Shown here in pieces: positions 43,112 to 53,100 of a stretch of DNA of 55,083 bases (position 1 is the stretch's first letter; every line of letters starts with the position of its first letter). The stretch is from Bacteroidales bacterium UBA1173 (GTDB lineage Bacteria; Bacteroidota; Bacteroidia; Bacteroidales; F082). Under the pieces are notes generated by a model. That model searched no databases. It saw only the letters and a list, made by a program, of their open reading frames with translations, and was not told the DNA's origin. The DNA lies in NCBI GenBank assembly GCA_002311655.1, contig DBYZ01000015.1, positions 401 through 55,483 of the forward strand. Reading direction: 5' to 3'. A program made the translations under genes and the position numbers.

Positions 43112-44524
43112 TTATTTGTGGCCAAACGACGAACCGTCGAAACAGTGTGTGCACACCTTGCATTTCGGCAATCCGATGGCGTTGCAGATGTTATCTAAGG
43201 TGTTGAATTTCAACGAATCCACACCCACGTGTTTACGTAACATCTCCACCAGGTTGGCGTACTGCTTCGTGCTGGAGTCGCTGTAAAGCTCGAGGTTCTT
43301 GGTGCTGTCGCCTTCCAACTCCTCGATGCAACGGCGTGTGATGAGTTCCAACTCGTTCTTCGAAGCGCTGAAATTCAGGAACTGGCAGCCGTAGTTCAAC
43401 GGAGGGCAGCTCAGTCTTATGTGCACTTCCTTCGCGCCATATTCGTAAAGCATCTTCACGTTGTCACGAAGCTGGGTGCCGCGCACGATGGAGTCGTCGC
43501 AGAACACCACGCGTTTTCCTTTCAGCAAGGCACGGTTCGGGATGAGTTTCATCTTCGCCACATGTTCACGCTGCTCCTGGTTGATTGGCATGAAGCTGCG
43601 CGACCAGGTAGGTGTGTATTTCACCACGCTGCGCACGTATGGTATCTGTTTGGCGTTCGAGTAGCCGATAGCCATGCCAATGCCCGAATCCGGAATCGGA
43701 GCCACGTAGTCGACCTCCACGTCGTCCATCTTACCCATGGCGTAGCCACCGCGATAACGCATCTCCTCCACGTTGATGCCTTCGTAGTCGGATGCCGGGA
43801 ATCCGTAGTAAATCCAAAGGAACGAGCAAATCTGCATCTTGTCGTTAGGTGCCTGTAGCTGGTTGACACCGTTCTCGGTGATGCGCACAATCTCGCCAGG
43901 ACCGAGGAAACGCTCCGTCGAATAGTCGAGGTTGATGTAGCTGTGGCTCTCGAAGGCAGCGACGTAGCCGGTGTCGTTCTTTCCGATGACGATAGGCGTG
44001 CGGCCGTACAGGTCTCTTGCCGCGATGATGCTGCCGTCGGTGGTGAGGATGAGCATCGACACAGAGCCGCGCACCTTACGGTAAACGTTCTGGATGCCGT
44101 CGACGAAGTCCTTGCCCTGCGTGATGAGAAGCGCCACGAGCTCGGTAGGGTTGGTGTCGCCGTGACTCAGCTCCGCGAAATGCTGTTTGTTTTCGAGACA
44201 CTCCTGCTCCAGTTCCTTGATGTTGGTGATTTTCGCCACTGTGACAATCGCAAACTTGCCAAGATGAGAGTTCACGACGATAGGCTGTGCGTCGGTGTCG
44301 CTGATGACGCCGATGCCGCTATTCCCCAAGAATTTTGACAGCTCATCGTCGAATTTTGTCCTGAAATAAGAACCTTTCAGGCTGTGGATAGAACGATGAA
44401 AGGTATCTCCATCGAATGTGCAGATACCTCCCACTGAAGTTCCAAGATGTGAATGATAATCAATACCATAGAAAAGGTCCGTAATACACGGCCTTTTCGA
44501 TACGATTCCAAAAAATCCGCTCAT
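43112..44524 (-). CDS. Amidophosphoribosyltransferase-like protein lacking the N-terminal catalytic Cys
   Basis: PurF paralogue of 470 aa. The N-terminal glutamine amidotransferase-like domain starts MSGFFGIVSK, where active PurF would have Cys right after the initiator Met and before GI(V/F)G. The PRPP-binding signature VVFCDDSIVRGTQL is intact, and the C-terminus has a Cys cluster (KCKVCTHC). The enzyme therefore probably cannot use glutamine by the normal route and may use ammonia or be regulatory. I recall a parallel FFG form in other Bacteroidales, so this is probably a conserved paralogue and not a local mutation. A -7 box TATTTTTG is upstream (complement of 44552-44559). Confidence 0.85.
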   Translation of the reverse strand: MSGFFGIVSKRPCITDLFYGIDYHSHLGTSVGGICTFDGDTFHRSIHSLKGSYFRTKFDDELSKFLGNSGIGVISDTDAQPIVVNSHLGKFAIVTVAKITNIKELEQECLENKQHFAELSHGDTNPTELVALLITQGKDFVDGIQNVYRKVRGSVSMLILTTDGSIIAARDLYGRTPIVIGKNDTGYVAAFESHSYINLDYSTERFLGPGEIVRITENGVNQLQAPNDKMQICSFLWIYYGFPASDYEGINVEEMRYRGGYAMGKMDDVEVDYVAPIPDSGIGMAIGYSNAKQIPYVRSVVKYTPTWSRSFMPINQEQREHVAKMKLIPNRALLKGKRVVFCDDSIVRGTQLRDNVKMLYEYGAKEVHIRLSCPPLNYGCQFLNFSASKNELELITRRCIEELEGDSTKNLELYSDSSTKQYANLVEMLRKHVGVDSLKFNTLDNICNAIGLPKCKVCTHCFDGSSFGHK

Positions 44525-44564
44525 TTTTCTATAGGTTTAAATTTTAAGGCGCAAAAATAAAAAA

Positions 44565-44597
44565 AACTTCGGATAATTAATACAAGCATCCAAAGTT
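44565..44597 (-). terminator. Terminator of the giant gene 3 and companion unit
   Basis: Stem AACTTCGGAT/ATCCAAAGTT (one mismatch) with a 13-nt loop, followed by a T-rich run on both strands. It lies downstream of the small companion gene and just ahead of the PurF-like promoter. Confidence 0.65.
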
Positions 44598-44616
44598 TTT
44601 TTTCATTCTAAACATT

Positions 44617-44655
44617 GCTGTCATTCCGAACCCCACAGGGGTGAGGAACCCGCGT
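44617..44655. repeat. Possible GTCATTCCGA-type short palindrome
   Basis: It begins TGTCATTCCGAACCCC and contains CCCCACAGGGGTG; the sequence resembles a widespread Bacteroidota intergenic repeat. Only one copy is seen here, so the assignment is tentative. Confidence 0.35.
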
Positions 44656-44909
44656 TACTTCTCTTGTTTGCGAAGCAAATATGCGCCGCCAAGCACCGTC
44701 AACACCAGCAATCCGCTGCCCAATGGTGCAGGTTGGTCTCTGTTTATCGCGCCTACACCGCCACTAGGCAATGCAGGTGTAGTGCCGCTAATATCTGTAC
44801 GAGTGCTGTTATCTCCATTACCATCGTTTCTGAAGAAACCGTCAGGCTGTGCGTTTGCGACCAAACCCAGTGTCGCTACTAATGCAATGGTTAATAATGC
44901 TTTTTTCAT
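44655..44909 (-). CDS. Small secreted protein with PAPLGSG-helix-basic C-terminus, copy 2
   Basis: Protein of 84 aa and unknown function. The signal peptide (MKKALLTIALVATLGLVANA) is followed by a Gly/Asn/Asp-rich middle and the C-terminal tail PAPLGSG, hydrophobic LLVLTVLGGAYLL, then RKQEK. The tail matches copy 1 (21669-21947) nearly position for position, while the middle differs. The start codon at 44909 is 19 nt past the stop of giant gene 3, the same arrangement as copy 1. A longer frame from 44942 overlaps giant gene 3 and is rejected. Confidence 0.85.
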   Translation of the reverse strand: MKKALLTIALVATLGLVANAQPDGFFRNDGNGDNSTRTDISGTTPALPSGGVGAINRDQPAPLGSGLLVLTVLGGAYLLRKQEK

Positions 44910-44928
44910 ATTCGTATAATTATTTTGT

Positions 44929-47900
44929 TTATCTGATAACAATCTTTTGTGTCATATCATTTAATCTCATAATGTAAACACCCTTGCTCAATCCATTAAC
45001 TGTCTGCACGCCGTTCACATTCTGTCTCAGCACCAAACGTCCCATCACGTCGAATATCTGTAATTCGCCTTCGCCGCTCACAACGATGTCGTTTTCGCTT
45101 TGGTAAGCAAACACCTCGTCATCAACACTATCCGAGTGCTCCAGGCGCACGATAAATCTGTTTGCGTTATCTGCCGGTGAGCCGATGAACGAGTATTCAC
45201 TCTCGACAAGCAAGTCGATGTCTTTCTCAGCCAGTCTGTCGATGAGATGCAGATATCTGTATCCGCCCTGTGGCTTCACGCTCAAAGTGTAACGACCAAA
45301 TGTCTTCGCCTCGAAGTTGAGGTTTATTGATTTCACATTATCGCTCATCGTTGCTATGGCATAATCTTTCTCACCTTTTCTGATATAAAGCATAGGGATG
45401 TCTTCATTTGGGTGGCTGATTTTGTTCAAGCCAACTGCTTCTTCAAACATGGCGTAAGCCTCATCGGAGTAATCCGAGTTCTCAACTTTGAATTCAATGC
45501 CTTTATCGACCTCATTGCCGTCTTTACTTGGCGCGGTATATCTAATATCATTAAAAACAAGTTTCTGATTATTTCCTGCATCTGTTGCTTGAACCAGAAT
45601 ACCTTGGTTAACTTTTATTTCACTGCCATCAGTGCAAGTCATCCATTCTCCTGCATTTGTCAAGACATAATAACCAATAGCCAGATATGTGTTTTCGATG
45701 GCCTTTCCAGAACCTTTGGCAATGCTGTGCGCATACGGGTTACCAACCAAGTTGAAGCCTCTCAGGTCGTTATTTGCCTGGCACGACAAGGTGTAATCGT
45801 TCAAAGTGCCAACATTGGTCTTACCAACGTATGAAACAGTCACATCTACTCCATTCCGATATAAATATCCACGACCTCTTTCCATTCTGTTGAAACCTGA
45901 ACCGCTTGTCTTTCGATTTCGCCAATAGCTTTCAGCCTCATCATATAAATACATATCATTTAAAGAGTTCTCTATAATGAGTTTGATATGAGAGAGTAAA
46001 ACATAAGTTTGATCGTTATCGTGTACCGCCGATGATATTGTATACCATCCGTTCTCGTCTGTCGTAGCTTTTGATATATTCTTTTTAGCCGTCACAGGAA
46101 TTGAAGTACCATAAACCAACTGTCCGCCGTCTTCAATAATAATCTCACCGCCAGTTGTATTAGGATCGCTTCCAAAAGTAATGCTTGTCGGAGTTGCAAC
46201 ACATCCGTTAGGAATAGTTATTGCAGCTTTAATGGTATAATTCTCACCATCTTTTATAATATAACTATCATCCCACTGCCCTGGATTATTCCAAAGATAA
46301 GGACTGTACAACTCAACTTTGCCATCATCACCAATTTTCACTCTATAACTATCATCATCAAAAGTAAAATTAGACAACGACCAATATTCTGAATTGCCAT
46401 CCATAATACTTCCACCACCTGCTTTGGTAACGTGAATTTCAGAACTCGGATCTAACGGACCTGTTACATGAATAACGTTATCGCCCGCCAAATACACATT
46501 ATTATCAGTATTTGGATTTTCATCAGTAGGATAATAACAATCTTTGATCTGAACATTACCCTGAACATTAAAAGTTCCACCTTTAACATAAACAGCACCA
46601 CCATTCGTTTCTGTGTTGCATCCCGTTATAGAACCGCCATCCATCGTATATTCTCCATCATTGATATATACAGCTCCGCCATAACTATCACCGGTTCCCG
46701 CAGCAGCCAATTGATCCGTTGTCATATCCATAAACATGGTACAATTCGTTGCAATAGTATTGCCACTGTGAGAATACAAAGCACCTCCAAGTATAAATGC
46801 CGTATTAAGCGAAATATTACAACTAATTAAATTTAATGTTGAATTACTTTGCCCTTGTAAATATATTCCGCCTCCTTTTGACTCACTCTTGTCTGTTACA
46901 AAATTACCAGTAATATTACATCTAACTACATTGTATGTTTTATTGCTTGGAGGAGCCAATCGCAAACCACCGCCCTTGTCTTTTGATACATTCATAAGAA
47001 TTGTTGCGTCTGTAATATCACATTTCTTTGCATTATTTACAAAAGCACCTCCGCCACCACCATGGGCTTCATTACATCTTATTACACAGTAGTCATTCAT
47101 CTCTAATGAACTGCCCGAACCGCTAAATATTCCGCCTCCTCTTCCAGTAGCAGTAGTTGACTCCGGATCCAATTTTTCGACTTTATTGCCAGAAACAGTG
47201 ACTTCGTTCATCACAAGAGTGCCCATGTTCCAGATACCGCCTCCGTCGTTTTTCGCATTTTCATTGCCATCCTCCGCCTTGTGATATCCTCCAGTAATTG
47301 TTCCCGGGCCATTAATTGTCAAGCTGGCACCATTCTTTATTTTGATAACACGACCCGGACCGTTATAATCCGGTGCATAATCCGACAGCACTTCATAATC
47401 ATCATTGACATACGTTAAACCTCTGTCTATTGTATGTCCGCCAAGATTTAATGTGATGTTGCCTTCCACAACAAAATTGGTATCGGCAGCCAAATTAACA
47501 TTCGCAGTAATGTCTTGTGTCAAAGTGAAAGTGCCACTGGTTGATTTTAATAACGTTTTCAGTACAGTCCACGAGTTAATCTCAATAACAGTTATCGTTA
47601 CCGTATGAGCGCCTGCATAGTTACTGCCGGTTTTACCCTCAATTGACAATTCATAACTACCGGCTACGCTAAAAGTAGGATTGCCCGACTCAAGCACCGT
47701 TCCATCTATTTTAATCACATAATCTGTTCCGCGTGTAAGCGTCCTGCCATAGTAACTAACAGTAGGCGTCAGTTCTGTACCTGTGCTAATATATGTCTCA
47801 ATACCTGTAAACACTGCGCCTGGCACGTATTTATATGTAGGCGTTTCATCGACCTTGTATTTTCTCGAAAGGTCACTGGGCGTAGCCAATGCTTCAACGC

Positions 47901-48813
47901 AATTAGTTGCAGGCACATCGCCATAGTCTCGGATGTAATAACAAGTGCCATTATATGTGTTTTTGCCGTTTCTGTTAAATGTTGATATCCAATCTGAATG
48001 ATTTGTAGAATACAGATCAACAATACCCGCCATTGTACAATTATTATATTTGGCTTTGTTGTCTTGCACATAACTTACAAATCCAGCTCCTCTATTAGCA
48101 TTTTCCTGGTAATTTGGTGCTGTACCTCTGTAAATTTTTCCATCAAAAATACAATTATCAAAATTGACATCTCCTTTCTCAATTTGTCCAATAAAACCTC
48201 CAGCAGAACAGTCCCAATGTTTCATATCCGAGGCATTTCCATCTGAATTATAAATCTGTGAACAATCAATTTCTATACTGCTTGTACAGTTGGTAATGTG
48301 AGATTCAGCAGTGCTACTGTGAGCCCATGCGACAAAACCTCCCATGTGTCTCTTTGATGAAACGATTTTTCCTGTTACCGTGAGGTTTTGTATTGTCGCA
48401 CCATCAATATAACGGAATGGGGCGCATTTTTCTTCACCGAAAGCATTGTTGATGGTGCCTTTTTCAAAATTCAAAGTATGCCAGTTGCCATCAAAAGTAC
48501 CACTGAACGGCTTTCTGTTGGCAGGTGTATTTTTATCCCACAATCCAGCCATCGTTGAAACAGCTGTTGTGCCATCAGCAATCTCTGCATCCGTAGGAAT
48601 ATCATTATTAAGCTGAATATATTTTCCACTATAACTGTAACCACCGTTAACATCCGCCGCAAACGTGTTCCAATCCGCTGCACTCGTAATCAAATAAGGG
48701 TCATTTTCCGTTCCCGAGCCGGTCAAGCTCTGTGCGTTAACATTAGAAACTACGCCAAACAGTGTAATAATACTTGCAAAAACAAATTTTCTGAGATTAG
48801 TTAACTTATTCAT
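44929..48813 (-). CDS. Giant T9SS-secreted beta-helix protein 3 (1294 aa)
   Basis: Secreted protein with a signal peptide (about residues 1-28, NVNAQ). The N-terminal module (GTENDPYLI, DWNTFAADVNGGYSYSGKY, GTFDGNWHTL, CAPFRYIDGATIQNL) is homologous to the modules of giants 1 and 4. About residues 335-405 have an Ig-like GTDY repeat. About 490-800 is a right-handed beta-helix with polymorphic-membrane-protein-like GGG(I/A)(Y/F) repeats. From about 920 the shared C-terminal module follows (GWYTIS, YDEAESYWRN, GYLYRNG, GFNLVGNPY), then a T9SS domain ending KIVIR. The ATG at 48813 is used, not the TTG two codons earlier. A TATTTTTG box lies upstream (complement of 48859-48866). The companion gene follows after 19 nt. 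Confidence 0.92.
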   Translation of the reverse strand: MNKLTNLRKFVFASIITLFGVVSNVNAQSLTGSGTENDPYLITSAADWNTFAADVNGGYSYSGKYIQLNNDIPTDAEIADGTTAVSTMAGLWDKNTPANRKPFSGTFDGNWHTLNFEKGTINNAFGEEKCAPFRYIDGATIQNLTVTGKIVSSKRHMGGFVAWAHSSTAESHITNCTSSIEIDCSQIYNSDGNASDMKHWDCSAGGFIGQIEKGDVNFDNCIFDGKIYRGTAPNYQENANRGAGFVSYVQDNKAKYNNCTMAGIVDLYSTNHSDWISTFNRNGKNTYNGTCYYIRDYGDVPATNCVEALATPSDLSRKYKVDETPTYKYVPGAVFTGIETYISTGTELTPTVSYYGRTLTRGTDYVIKIDGTVLESGNPTFSVAGSYELSIEGKTGSNYAGAHTVTITVIEINSWTVLKTLLKSTSGTFTLTQDITANVNLAADTNFVVEGNITLNLGGHTIDRGLTYVNDDYEVLSDYAPDYNGPGRVIKIKNGASLTINGPGTITGGYHKAEDGNENAKNDGGGIWNMGTLVMNEVTVSGNKVEKLDPESTTATGRGGGIFSGSGSSLEMNDYCVIRCNEAHGGGGGAFVNNAKKCDITDATILMNVSKDKGGGLRLAPPSNKTYNVVRCNITGNFVTDKSESKGGGIYLQGQSNSTLNLISCNISLNTAFILGGALYSHSGNTIATNCTMFMDMTTDQLAAAGTGDSYGGAVYINDGEYTMDGGSITGCNTETNGGAVYVKGGTFNVQGNVQIKDCYYPTDENPNTDNNVYLAGDNVIHVTGPLDPSSEIHVTKAGGGSIMDGNSEYWSLSNFTFDDDSYRVKIGDDGKVELYSPYLWNNPGQWDDSYIIKDGENYTIKAAITIPNGCVATPTSITFGSDPNTTGGEIIIEDGGQLVYGTSIPVTAKKNISKATTDENGWYTISSAVHDNDQTYVLLSHIKLIIENSLNDMYLYDEAESYWRNRKTSGSGFNRMERGRGYLYRNGVDVTVSYVGKTNVGTLNDYTLSCQANNDLRGFNLVGNPYAHSIAKGSGKAIENTYLAIGYYVLTNAGEWMTCTDGSEIKVNQGILVQATDAGNNQKLVFNDIRYTAPSKDGNEVDKGIEFKVENSDYSDEAYAMFEEAVGLNKISHPNEDIPMLYIRKGEKDYAIATMSDNVKSINLNFEAKTFGRYTLSVKPQGGYRYLHLIDRLAEKDIDLLVESEYSFIGSPADNANRFIVRLEHSDSVDDEVFAYQSENDIVVSGEGELQIFDVMGRLVLRQNVNGVQTVNGLSKGVYIMRLNDMTQKIVIR

Positions 48814-48858
48814 ATTCAATGTTTTTTACAATCCTTTATTTGCTTTTTAATCGGTTTG

Positions 48859-48866
48859 CAAAAATA
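48859..48866 (-). promoter_or_regulatory. -7 promoter box of giant gene 3
   Basis: The minus strand reads TATTTTTG, 45 nt before the ATG. No clear -33 TTTG was found. Confidence 0.45.
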
Positions 48867-48897
48867 CAAAAAATTTCAATACGTGCAGCATTTATTT

Positions 48898-50073
48898 TTA
48901 ATAAATAAATCCGAACATCCAGATAGGAACTGAGTTACCAAACACATATTCCATGTTGTCCTTAACAAGAATAGCCTTTTCGACATCCTTAACCTGCTTG
49001 CCTTTCTTGTTTTTGCCACCAACCTCAAACGTTATTCCGTCAATCTCAAAATCTGAAATCTTCGACGAAGTCACATTGTGCACCACACTCATCCAAGCCA
49101 AAAACATGGTTTCGCGTACATTGCCCTCGTCAGGCCGCGTGTCGGATATGGCATATGCTATATTGCTGTTACCAAGATAAAGTTTTTCAGCCTTACGCAT
49201 AATGGCATCGCCCGAGCCTTTCTCCCTCAAAGCGTTGAAAAGATGCGACGATTCAAGATATTCAATGTAATTGTAAATGGTGGTCCTGTTGACATCAAGC
49301 CCCTCAGCCAACTTGCTGTAATTCGGCTTAAACGGCACACTCTGCGCTAAAACATACATCAGTTTTTTGAGTTTGTAAGCCGAAGCCACCGAAATCTCAG
49401 CATAACTTGGAATATCATGCTCAACCGTTTCATTTATCGCCTGCTTCAACTTTATTTTGAAATCTTCTTCCTTAAAAAACGGATAATATCCTGATTTACA
49501 ATAATTTTCATAATATTTCAGTGGCCTGTGCTCCCCGTATGGAAAATCAACTTTACCTTTAAGAATATCTTCCAATGAAGCTGGCTTGAGGTCCCATCCG
49601 TTCGCAATATTGAGATATTCACGGAACGACAGCCCTGGCATGGTGTATTCAACCGTTCTGCGGCTCAGATCCGAAGAACCGCCTTTTCGCAATGCCAGCA
49701 GCGAACTCCCAGAATATACAACCGACAACAGAGGCAGCCTGTCGTAAATCATTTTTATCTCCGTCGACCATCCCTTATATTTGTGAATCTCGTCAATATA
49801 CAGCCGCCTTCCGCCTCTCTTGAAGAAATCGAACGCCAAATCAAACAATCCGCGCCCGGCAAAATACATGTCATCCGCCTGCACATACAGTGTCTCGTCA
49901 AGGTTATCAAATTTTTTGATATGCTGCAGCAAAAGCGTCGATTTCCCCACACCCTTCTGCCCCATCAGTCCGATCAGCCTGTTTTTCCAGTTTATTTTGT
50001 CATGAAACGACCTCACATAGTCCATCGGAGTGAGGTCCAGCAGAATCCTAAAAGTGTCAAACAGTGTTTCCAT
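48898..50073 (-). CDS. AAA ATPase with DUF4143 domain
   Basis: Protein of 391 aa. Walker A GQKGVGKST (residues 38-46) and Walker B RLYIDEIHKYKGW are followed by the sensor-like VYSGSSLLAL. The C-terminal part (about 200-391) has a winged-helix region (LDVNRTTIYNYIEYLESSHLF) and the DUF4143 nuclease-like domain. Such ATPases are abundant in Bacteroidota and their role is not established. It lies between giants 3 and 4 on the same strand but has its own promoter and operator-like dyads. Confidence 0.88.
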   Translation of the reverse strand: METLFDTFRILLDLTPMDYVRSFHDKINWKNRLIGLMGQKGVGKSTLLLQHIKKFDNLDETLYVQADDMYFAGRGLFDLAFDFFKRGGRRLYIDEIHKYKGWSTEIKMIYDRLPLLSVVYSGSSLLALRKGGSSDLSRRTVEYTMPGLSFREYLNIANGWDLKPASLEDILKGKVDFPYGEHRPLKYYENYCKSGYYPFFKEEDFKIKLKQAINETVEHDIPSYAEISVASAYKLKKLMYVLAQSVPFKPNYSKLAEGLDVNRTTIYNYIEYLESSHLFNALREKGSGDAIMRKAEKLYLGNSNIAYAISDTRPDEGNVRETMFLAWMSVVHNVTSSKISDFEIDGITFEVGGKNKKGKQVKDVEKAILVKDNMEYVFGNSVPIWMFGFIY

Positions 50074-50089
50074 TGCCAGAATTTTTCTG

Positions 50090-50169
50090 CAAAGATAACA
50101 CTAATTTTTCAAATTGTACCAAAAAATGTACAATTTTTATCAAATTTTGTACTTTCCAATGTACAATTT
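50090..50169 (-). promoter_or_regulatory. ATPase promoter with two GTACAATTT dyads
   Basis: On the minus strand, TATCTTTG (complement of 50090-50097) is 16 nt before the ATG. Upstream are AAATTGTAC (50111-50119) facing GTACAATTT (50128-50136), and AAATTTTGTAC (50142-50152) facing GTACAATTT (50161-50169). These four half sites suggest cooperative repressor binding. Confidence 0.5.
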
Positions 50170-50192
50170 CGCATAAAACAAGGTCTTTCAAT

Positions 50193-53100
50193 TTACCTCA
50201 CTACCATTTTCTGTGTCTTTCCTTCCAATCTAAAAATATAAACGCCCGTTTGTACGGACGCGGCGCGCCACGTCTCTACACCGTTGACATATTGTTTGGC
50301 AACCAAACGTCCCATAACATCGAACACCTGAAGCTCACCTTCACCTACAACAACGATGTCCGTGCCGCTCTGATAAGCGAAAACCGTGCCATCAGCGTCG
50401 TCGAAATGCTCCAGACATACAATAAACCTGTCGGCGTCATCCGTCACCGAGGCGATGAACGAATACTCCTTCTCCCTAAGCATGTCGATCTCTTCGCCAG
50501 TCACCTTGTCAATAACATGAATATAGCTGAACTTGCCCTCCGGCTTAACACTCAATGTATAGTTTCCTGTCGTCTTGGCAACGAAATCAAGGTTAAACGT
50601 TTTCGTGTCATCTTCCATAGTCGCAATGGCATAGTCCTCATCATCCTGATGGATGTAAATCATCGGAATGTCTGGATTCTGATGGTCAATCTTACTCAAT
50701 CCGCTGCCTTCGCCAAACAGGGCAAACGCCACATCTTCATACTGACTGTTCGCTACGGCAAAACTTATGAAATCGTCCGATGCTTTACGCGCACGGGCAG
50801 TATGACTGATGGTTGCTGTGGCAGATTCCGACACCTGCACAAGTACGCCCTGGCATGGCTTAATAGATGTATTAGCAGCCAGTATCGCACCCCAACTTCC
50901 GGCTTTGTTCAGAACATAACCTCCGGTCAAAGCGCTACCCGCACTTAACGATATGTTGCCAAATGTGATGTCATGTGTAAACGGATTGCCAATAAGATTG
51001 AATCCCGGAAGCAGGTCTCCGCTGTTTGTCACACTGCAAGTGACATCCCCACTGTGAATAGGACCGGTAAACTCAACGGTCACATTATTGGCATTACGAT
51101 AAAGATAACCGAGGCCGTTCACCATCTTGTCGTCCTCGAAATATGTCGATGCAGTTTCGCTTCTATAACTTCTCCAATAATGATTTGGCTCGTCGTACAT
51201 CATCAAATCGTAATCGTATGGCTCCGAATTTGTTGTTTTAAGCGTTGTATTTGTTGAGATAACCGCATCATTAACCGGCGATGCTATTGTGTACCAGCCA
51301 TAAACATCGTCTTTCGACTCTGCAGCCTCAATGTTCCTTTGCACTTTAGCCGACACATGGAACGAGGTGTTGGTGTAAACCAGCTGTCCGCCGTCTGCGA
51401 CGACTAACCCACCTGATCTTACCACTAATTTTGAAGGAGTTACCGTAGTGCCATTCGGAATTATCACAATGGCGTTAAAAGTATAGTCATCACCATCTTT
51501 AGCAATGCCTGGAAGATCAGGCCATCCTTCCGTCACTCCCCAGATGTAATAATTTTGCAGATATGCCTCTCCACCGACTGGCAACACCACCCTTGTGCCG
51601 CAGTCGCTGATGAAGTTACCAACTGTTCCATTGCCTGCAAGTCCGGATGTCAAAGTGCCGGCACCACTTCTTGAAACTCCAATTACAGCTCCCGGAAGGC
51701 TGCCAGTCACCGCTATAACTCCGTCGCTATCAGCCAGATAGAGATTATTTGACTCTGTACTTGTGCTTTCGTTTCCAATAATACGCAACTCACCCTGAAT
51801 CTCTATCTCAGCGCCGTCGTGCAAATACACTCCACCACCTCGATTTGTACTTGTGTTTCCATTAATACCACAGCCATTTAGGATGATTTTGCTATGCTTA
51901 CCGCCACCGTTATAAGCACTTATAGCACCTCCAATGTTTCCTGAAACATTACCCAAAATTTGACAATCCTTTATCGAAACGACACCGTGAATAACATAAA
52001 CACCGCCACCTTCTGCGCTAACGCTGTTAACACATATCAAGCCGCCAGTCACATCAAGACTTCCTTTATCAGTCGTTTCAAAATAAATGCCGCCTCCCTT
52101 TGACTGAGGATTTGTCTTAGATTCGTTTTTGGTAATGGTACAATTATTAATATAAGCTTTTATTGCACCGATATGAAAGCGTATGCCGCCGCCTTTGCTG
52201 ACGGTTTTATTCTCGGTCACAATAACGTTGTTCATTTTAAATGCCGTCACCCCATCAGCATGTATTCCGCCACCGCCGGCTGTAGTAAGGTTGTCGTGTG
52301 TAGTTTCGTTGCGTATTACACCGCCATCGGTCATATAAAAAGTGCCTCCATGGCAGTATATACCTCCGCCCAATTCACGGCATTTGTTGTTAACGACATC
52401 CGCTCCAATAAGCGTCAGGTCTCCTTCACTGTATATTCCGCCGCCGGATTCACTGTTCCAACCACCGGTAAGTGTGCCGTTGATAATTTTAAGGCTTGCA
52501 CCGTTTTCCACCTTAATCACATAACCATTAGCTTCTTCTGCTGTTCTGTTGCGGTTCAAAGTGTGTCCGTTCAAATCCAAAACCATATTACCGCTCACAA
52601 CCAAAGCGCCATCATCTGAAGCAGCGCTTAAATCATTATATACGGTAACTGTTCCGCTTACGCCTGTTAATGCGTCTTTAAGCACCGACCACGAATTAAT
52701 ATCAACAACACGAATATTATAAACTTTTGATCCGCCATACTTAGTAATGCCGGTAACTGTCATTTTATAATAACCTGCATTTTTAATCTCAGATACAGTC
52801 CCATATGCACCAGATTCTGTAGAACTATATGTCAAATCAACCGTATAGTCTGTGCCTTTTGCCAGCGTCCAGCCGTAATTTGTTACAACAGGGTTAACAG
52901 GAATAACGCTGCCTGTATATGAGAATATTGTAGTCGTTGAATTATCCAATTCTGAGATTGTTACACTCGGCACATAGTAATTATTAGCAGAAACAGTGTA
53001 TTTTCTGTATAATCCGTTGGTAGGAGCTGTCGCGCTGCTTGTTATTTCTGTTCCCTGAGTAGCTAGTTGAGCCGATGGAGTGATATAATATGCATTTGTA

